Positions 59,395-64,000 of a DNA stretch of 64,000 nucleotides are shown here, piece by piece (positions within the stretch are counted from its first letter, which is position 1; the number at the start of each line of letters is the position of its first letter). Source of the DNA: Saccharibacillus soli. GTDB lineage: Bacteria; Bacillota; Bacilli; Paenibacillales; Paenibacillaceae. Both the position numbers and the translations under genes were made by a program. A model generated the notes under the pieces. It saw only the letters and a program-made list of their open reading frames with translations, searched no databases and had not been told where the DNA came from. The stretch is taken from contig NIOB01000006.1 in the NCBI GenBank assembly GCA_002189105.1, forward strand, positions 62,001 through 126,000, written 5' to 3'.

Positions 59395-59952
59395 ATGCCC
59401 CAACCTTTTTCACAGACCGAACCTTCCGACCTTCTCGTCCAGACCCTCGGCCAGACCTATGACCCTAAGGCGATTCAACAGATGCTGCTGCCGCTTGGGA
59501 TCAAACGTATGCCGCAGCCAATCAGCTACTTTAACGATGACATCATCTGGTCAGCCAAAGCTTCGCTGCGGCTGGATGTATACCGGGCGCCCAAGATCAA
59601 TGAGCTGACGGCACACTCCTATTCGCCGGACGACGGCTGGATCGTTGGCTGCGTTCATTTTCTGGCGCCAGGTTCGGATGATCGGATCAAGGCTCCGTAT
59701 GCGGGCACGCTTCCTGGAGGTCTTCCAATGGATACGGCACCAGGCGACGCCATCGCGGCTTACGGCCTTCCTGCGATGGACGAGATGACGGAATGGCCCG
59801 GTTTCTCTGGCCGTATTCTGGCATGGCGCACACCGACCCTCAACATCGCAATGGAATTTGAAGAAGGCACAATGCTGCGCAGCTGCACCTTCTGCCTGAT
59901 CGGCTGTATCGGCTCTTGGCGGGATGACCAGCCGGAGATTTTTGCGCCGTAA
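59395..59952 (+). CDS. Conserved-looking protein of unknown function
   Basis: A 185-residue soluble protein that I do not recognise. It begins MPQPFSQTEPSDLLVQTLGQ after a GGAAGA ribosome site. It has a mixed alpha/beta pattern with WIVGCVHFLAP, a Gly/Pro-rich middle (YAGTLPGGLPMDTAPGDAIAAYGLP), a strand pair RILAWRTPTLNIAMEFEEG, and two cysteines near the end (CTFCLIGCIGSW, three cysteines in eight residues). It has no membrane segment. A degenerate copy of its 3' end lies at 61152-61222. Function unknown. Confidence 0.75.
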   Translation: MPQPFSQTEPSDLLVQTLGQTYDPKAIQQMLLPLGIKRMPQPISYFNDDIIWSAKASLRLDVYRAPKINELTAHSYSPDDGWIVGCVHFLAPGSDDRIKAPYAGTLPGGLPMDTAPGDAIAAYGLPAMDEMTEWPGFSGRILAWRTPTLNIAMEFEEGTMLRSCTFCLIGCIGSWRDDQPEIFAP

Positions 59953-60125
59953 ACGTTAGTCGATAGGGGATGCACAACCGCGCAATTGCCTGGATCGCAG
60001 CGAATCGGTTTTTCCGTCGTTCATCTTCCGTTCATGTTCCCGTCATTCCAAGGACATCTCGCTTCGTTATGCTGGTTGGGGCGGATTGCGAAGTTTCGCT
60101 CCGACCCAAGAAGGAGATGAATGTT

Positions 60126-61094
60126 GTGACATCGCCCCAAATGAAACGTATCGCCCGGCGAACCTTATCCGTTTTGTGGAAAATAACGGCTGGGATTCTG
60201 ATGGTCATCCTGCTGTTCGTTGCAACTGTATTCGCCGTCGATCGGATCAGCTCGGCTTCCGAGAACAGACGGCTGGAACCCTACGGACAGAAAGTGACGG
60301 TGGACGGCAAATCCATGAACGTTCTCGTTCAAGGCAAGGGCAGCGAAACAATTGTCCTGCTGCCCGGCTACGGAAATGCCGCGCCCGGACTCGACTTCAA
60401 ACCGCTGATCGACGAACTCTCCCCGCATTACCGCGTGGTTGTTGTCGAGCCATTTGGCTATGGCCTCAGCGACGACACCGACGCGGAGCGCAGCACGGCA
60501 AACATTGTCGGGGAGATTCATTCTGCGCTGGACAGCTTGGATATCGACCGCTATGTGTTGATGGCTCATTCCATATCCGGCTTGTACAGTCTGAATTATG
60601 TGAATGAATACCCGGACGAGGTGATCGCCTATGTTGGTCTGGACAGCAGTGTACCTTCACTTAGCGAGCAGAAGATCGAAGCCTCGGACGTTGCGCCCAT
60701 CCGATGGTTCCGCAACCTGGGTTTTGATCGCGTGCAGCTCAAGTTGACCGCCGATCCTTACAAAGGACTGGATTACGACGCGAAGACACTTGACCAGCTC
60801 CATATGCTAATGCGCCGCAATATGTATAACGACACGCAGTTGAATGAGGTAGTCCGCATGTACGACAACTTTCAATCGGGGAAGAAGCAGTCTTTCCCGT
60901 CCAAGCTGCCTGTACTGTTTGTTCTTCAGGCGAAGCATCCTGCAGTCGCGGAGTGGATTCCCGAACACCAGAAGCACATTGCGAACTCCAACCAGGCCGA
61001 GGTTATGCTGCTGGACGCCAACCATTATCTGTACCGCTCCCACCCGCGCGAGATTGGGCAGAAGGTGCAAGATTTTCTGAGCACTATTCATTAA
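60126..61094 (+). CDS. Membrane-anchored alpha/beta hydrolase
   Basis: A 322-residue hydrolase with one N-terminal membrane segment (about residues 20-38, TAGILMVILLFVATVFAV) and the catalytic domain outside the membrane. It shows LLPGYGNAAPGLDF, the nucleophile motif AHSISG, an acid in GLDSSVPSLS and a histidine in LLDANHYLYRSHP. I choose GTG 60126, which has AAGGAG nine bases upstream; ATG 60117 overlaps that site and the frame further up (59970) is not family-like. The substrate is unknown; related proteins include peptidase- and esterase-like members. Confidence 0.82.
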   Translation: MTSPQMKRIARRTLSVLWKITAGILMVILLFVATVFAVDRISSASENRRLEPYGQKVTVDGKSMNVLVQGKGSETIVLLPGYGNAAPGLDFKPLIDELSPHYRVVVVEPFGYGLSDDTDAERSTANIVGEIHSALDSLDIDRYVLMAHSISGLYSLNYVNEYPDEVIAYVGLDSSVPSLSEQKIEASDVAPIRWFRNLGFDRVQLKLTADPYKGLDYDAKTLDQLHMLMRRNMYNDTQLNEVVRMYDNFQSGKKQSFPSKLPVLFVLQAKHPAVAEWIPEHQKHIANSNQAEVMLLDANHYLYRSHPREIGQKVQDFLSTIH

Positions 61095-61151
61095 AAACAA
61101 AAGCAAATGAACCTTAGCATCATGATGGAATTTGCAGAAAGCCTACGGCTT

Positions 61152-61222
61152 CGCAGCTGTATTTTCTGACTGGCTGGATTGGCTCCTGTCGCAGCGACCA
61201 GCCGGAGATTTTTGCTTCGTAA
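61152..61222 (+). pseudogene. Relic copy of the 3' end of the 59395 gene
   Basis: Bases 61152-61222 match 59878-59952 closely, with long identical runs such as GACCAGCCGGAGATTTTTGC and the TAA stop at a corresponding place. Translated, both end in a Gly-Ser-x-x-x-Asp-Gln-Pro-Glu-Ile-Phe-Ala pattern. No upstream part of the gene remains here. Confidence 0.75.
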
Positions 61223-61296
61223 TCGACAGTCGAAAGAATGAGTCATGCCGCGATTTCATGCTGAAGCGCAGTGAAAACATCCAAAAACGAAAAAAA

Positions 61297-61318
61297 CGAT
61301 CTCCCGTTCGGAAGATCG
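61297..61318. other. Hairpin with T-run on the minus strand
   Basis: CGATCT-C-CCG-TT-CGG-A-AGATCG is preceded by an A-run, so on the minus strand it would be a terminator. No minus-strand gene precedes it, and its role is unclear. Confidence 0.5.
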
Positions 61319-61335
61319 AATTGCTCGAAAATAGG

Positions 61336-61370
61336 AGCGGAGGCGCGAACTTCATGCGTCTCCGCTTTTC
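61336..61370 (+). terminator. Terminator downstream of the membrane hydrolase
   Basis: AGCGGAGGCGC pairs with GCGTCTCCGCT with one mismatch, followed by TTTT. Confidence 0.75.
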
Positions 61371-62006
61371 GTCGTTTTGTTTATCGGTACAGATAGAAAA
61401 AAACTAGTAAGTAACAAAGAACTCGGCCGAACGTTTGCTCACAGGCGAATAGATGAAAATTTTCCATTTGAAGCCTATATATAAATCTAAATACTCTACA
61501 ATTAAAAATAATTAGAATCTAAAGACCTATTTTTTTCGAACAGATAAATCTTTAGTCACAATTAGCTGCAATAATGCTATGATTTGAATCACAATCATAT
61601 AAATTTGATTGCTTGACATGGGTATTTGGTTGCATTGTGAAGGGGGAGGTGTTCTTCGGCTCTCGAATGATCTGAATGGATAGGCTTGTTAACATTTTGA
61701 TCCCCTGACCGATAAAGATGTTAGTTACGCCCACCGCAACATGCGGCCTCATCCGCTCAATAGAAGGTGGCATTCTATTGGCGGGAGCTGCGGTCACCGG
61801 AGGAGCTGCATATCCAAGCAAGGGGCATGGGTGAAGTGGAGCATTGAACGCAAGTGCCAGGCTCTTGGACAAGGGAGGGAACCAAAGAATCAGCTTGAAG
61901 AGACAGCGGGTGGAGTGAACATCTCGGATAAGACGTTTGGCGCGATAAAGAATGAAGAGTTTCCAGTGGGGCGGTTCTTGATCTGATTGATCTATAGAGG
62001 GGATGT
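61371..62006. other. AT-rich region with decayed coding scraps
   Basis: Bases 61371-61700 are AT-rich with no gene seen. From 61718 a 38-codon frame (MLVTPTATCGLIRSIEGG..., stop 61832) overlaps another frame from GTG 61831 to a stop at 61986. Both have protein-like composition but no ribosome site or recognised family. They look like remains of a broken gene rather than real small genes. The ribosome site of the next gene (GAGGGG) lies at the end. Confidence 0.4.
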
Positions 62007-64000
62007 ATGAGTGTGAAGAGAGCAAGGACAACAGGGTGGAAGCATCGCTCGAAGATTCTGGTATGGCTGCTTATTGTCAGTATACTTGTCAGCGCTGCAC
62101 CTATATTCCCGCCTAAGGCAGCGGCAGCGGAGCTGCCAATTCGGGAGACCAAGGTTAACGCAGCATCGCCATTTCAGGATGTAAGCGAGAAAGATTGGTA
62201 TTACAATGCCGTGGTTCAGATGCAGCAGAAGAATATTCTTGGCGGAACGACCGCGAATCTCTTCTCACCTAAGGGCACGATGACGCGCGCGATGTATGTG
62301 ACTGCACTCGGACGGATGGCCGGTGTGGACCCTACGAAATATGCAACTTCCAGCTTTGCCGACGTTCCGGCAGGAAGCTGGTATGCTCCTTATATTGAAT
62401 GGGCCGTACAAAAAGGAATTACGGACGGCACAGGTGGCAAGAGTTATTCGCCAAATGCGACTGTCTCCCGCGAGCAAATGGCGACGATGACGCTGCGATA
62501 TTTTGAAAGTGAAAAGATTGCCTATCAACCAGCGAAGCTGTTGACCACACAGCCGCGCGATCTGGCGAACGTTGCACCGTGGGCGAAGGACGCTGTGCTC
62601 AAGCTGTGGCAAGCGGGCATCTTCACGGGCGATGAGCAGGGGAACTTTAAGCCGAATTCGCAGGCAACGCGTGCGGAGGCAGCCGTTCTGTTCATGCGCA
62701 ACAATGAAGTGGTTGAAGCCTGGAAAGGGCAGCAACCCGCGACAGAGAAGCCAGGTTCTACCCCAGCGGTAACGCCAAAGCCTGCGCCGACTTCAACTCC
62801 AATCCCCATTCCAAGCCGGAACGACGACGGAGACGCAGCCCCAGTTACAGCAACCTATACCTTGACGTTCGAGAGCAATGGGGGAACGGCGATTGAGCCG
62901 CAGAAAGTTCGTAACAATGAGGCACTCAACAACCTGCCTGTGCCTACGAAGGAAGGCTTCATTTTCCAAGGTTGGTTTACCGACCAGGAGCTTACGCTGA
63001 TCTTTGCGAACGGCAGCACCTTGACCGCGGATACGAAGCTCTATGCGAAATATACAGATAGTGTAGAAAAAGTCGTACAAAATACGCCAAGCTACGCGGC
63101 ATTGGATGTATCGCCTAGCCTGACGATTACGATTCAGGATGTGACCGGCAAGCTGACGGCGTCTGAAGTTCAGGCGGGAATGACCTTTGTGGATACAGCA
63201 AACCCGAACCCCGCAGGTGGCGGCATTACAGTCACTGGAGGAAACGGAACCTTTACCGTTGCCTCGGCTGCCCAGGACGGAAAGTTTGTTGAAGGGAATA
63301 CGTATGAGCTGACCCTGAAGTCGGACGACCTGCGCTTTGAAGGACAGGATGCTTCGACCAAGGTTTATAGCTTTAGCGTAGCCAAGCAAAAAGCATTGGA
63401 AGTTAAATTGAATCCAAGCATGATCTATATTCCTTTTGGCGATCTGGCTGAGATGATTGTGGATGGAGCGCAAGTGGATTCGCCTTCCATTTCCGTGATG
63501 AGTACAACGGTAGGGGAGAATGCCGATGCATTCGTTGAAGCGAATTCAACAAGCGGCAAATTCGTCTATAAGGGCGAGACCAAGATTGAAGTGGGCGATA
63601 CGGTTTCGATCTATAAGGGGATTCGCCCCGACCTGCGTACTGTCGATACGACAGGAGAAGACAATGGGGATATCGCCTATGTTCGGATCACAGCGGTAGA
63701 TGGCAATACGTATACGTATGAGCGCGCCGATTCTAAGGAAGTGCTGCTGAGACCCGACGTACTGCCTGTGAATCTGTCAGCCGATACGGACGGCGATCCG
63801 AACAATCACTCGATCACCGTCGAAACGGCGGCCATGAACTATAGTGATTCGGTCTATGAGCCGTTCGGTTTGAATGAGCTGACCACTGTCGATCTGGGCG
63901 ACTTTATCGGCTTCTATGAAGGGAAATTCGCAGAGGATGGCTCCAAGGTCAAGAGCTATGGGCGGATTACGTCGATTACCCCTGCAGCCGATATGGATAT
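62007..64000 (+). CDS. SLH-domain surface protein, partial (runs off the window)
   Basis: The first 664 codons of an open gene that continues past base 64000. ATG 62007 follows GAGGGG. Residues 1-41 form a long signal peptide (WLLIVSILVSAAPIFP...AAAA). Three SLH domains (about 53-235) include FQDVSEKDWYYNAV, FADVPAGSWYAPYIEWAV and APWAKDAVLKLWQAGIFTG. A Thr/Pro linker follows, then one Listeria-Bacteroides (InlB B-type) repeat (about 285-350: LTFESNGGTAIEP to ADTKLYAKY). Beta-rich adhesin-like sequence continues to the edge, with DTANPNPAGGGITVTGG. It is a cell-wall-anchored surface protein, probably an adhesin or S-layer-associated enzyme. Confidence 0.88.
   Translation, partial: MSVKRARTTGWKHRSKILVWLLIVSILVSAAPIFPPKAAAAELPIRETKVNAASPFQDVSEKDWYYNAVVQMQQKNILGGTTANLFSPKGTMTRAMYVTALGRMAGVDPTKYATSSFADVPAGSWYAPYIEWAVQKGITDGTGGKSYSPNATVSREQMATMTLRYFESEKIAYQPAKLLTTQPRDLANVAPWAKDAVLKLWQAGIFTGDEQGNFKPNSQATRAEAAVLFMRNNEVVEAWKGQQPATEKPGSTPAVTPKPAPTSTPIPIPSRNDDGDAAPVTATYTLTFESNGGTAIEPQKVRNNEALNNLPVPTKEGFIFQGWFTDQELTLIFANGSTLTADTKLYAKYTDSVEKVVQNTPSYAALDVSPSLTITIQDVTGKLTASEVQAGMTFVDTANPNPAGGGITVTGGNGTFTVASAAQDGKFVEGNTYELTLKSDDLRFEGQDASTKVYSFSVAKQKALEVKLNPSMIYIPFGDLAEMIVDGAQVDSPSISVMSTTVGENADAFVEANSTSGKFVYKGETKIEVGDTVSIYKGIRPDLRTVDTTGEDNGDIAYVRITAVDGNTYTYERADSKEVLLRPDVLPVNLSADTDGDPNNHSITVETAAMNYSDSVYEPFGLNELTTVDLGDFIGFYEGKFAEDGSKVKSYGRITSITPAADMD

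Noticed and set aside
1-64000. tRNA and rRNA genes
   Set aside because: No cloverleaf-like TTCGANTC arm with a matching acceptor stem and no rRNA-like stretches were seen by eye; weak ones could be missed.

Overview
The window looks like a chromosomal segment of a Paenibacillaceae member, probably Paenibacillus or Saccharibacillus. The signs are Gram-positive lipoprotein signals, strong GGAGG-type ribosome sites, YesM/YesN and AraC sugar regulators, MsmX-dependent CUT1 ABC transporters without their own ATPase, SLH-domain surface proteins, YerC and DagK. Base composition is GC-rich for a Firmicute, except in a more AT-rich block near 54-59.4 kb. No rRNA, tRNA, CRISPR array, phage or complete transposon was seen.

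Region A (1-26.9 kb) is a large carbohydrate utilisation locus. It starts with a 24-nt tandem repeat, then a divergent pair of L-fucose isomerase (fucI) and a DeoR regulator. A GH105-type unsaturated-uronyl hydrolase and an SGNH esterase follow. Next is a long co-directional series: two ABC permeases, a binding lipoprotein, an unrecognised 661-residue protein, a secreted beta-helix protein with Ig-like domains, a membrane-bound AraC regulator, a small protein faintly like L-rhamnose mutarotase, a very long GH2 enzyme and a GH94 phosphorylase. The likely substrate is a complex deoxysugar- and uronate-containing plant or bacterial polysaccharide, perhaps pectin-like.

Region B (27-33.8 kb) is mostly housekeeping: DUF1129 and DUF2278 proteins, an alpha/beta hydrolase, a DUF47-PiT phosphate uptake pair, a frameshifted secreted protein and a lipoprotein.

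Region C (33.9-48.5 kb) is a coherent beta-mannan system. The minus-strand unit encodes a binding lipoprotein, two permeases, a GH130_2-like mannooligosaccharide phosphorylase and a CE7 acetyl esterase. The plus-strand unit encodes GH113 beta-mannanase/mannosidase, a cellobiose/mannobiose 2-epimerase and a GH130_1-like mannosylglucose phosphorylase. Together these would import and deacetylate mannooligosaccharides and cleave them by phosphorolysis to mannose-1-phosphate. Control is by a compact YesN-like response regulator and, separated from it by the plus-strand operon, a YesM-like kinase gene overlapping a second solute-binding lipoprotein and followed by a LacI regulator.

Region D (48.7-54 kb) holds housekeeping genes: CorA, YerC, a CbiX-like chelatase, DagK and an RlmD/TrmA-family methyltransferase with an attenuator-like leader. 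Region E (54.1-64 kb) is more accessory. It has a 164-bp inverted-repeat element, a giant SLH-VWA-lipase surface protein with a small membrane-protein partner, an orphan protein whose gene tail is duplicated further on, a membrane alpha/beta hydrolase, a decayed stretch, and the start of another SLH surface protein that runs off the window.
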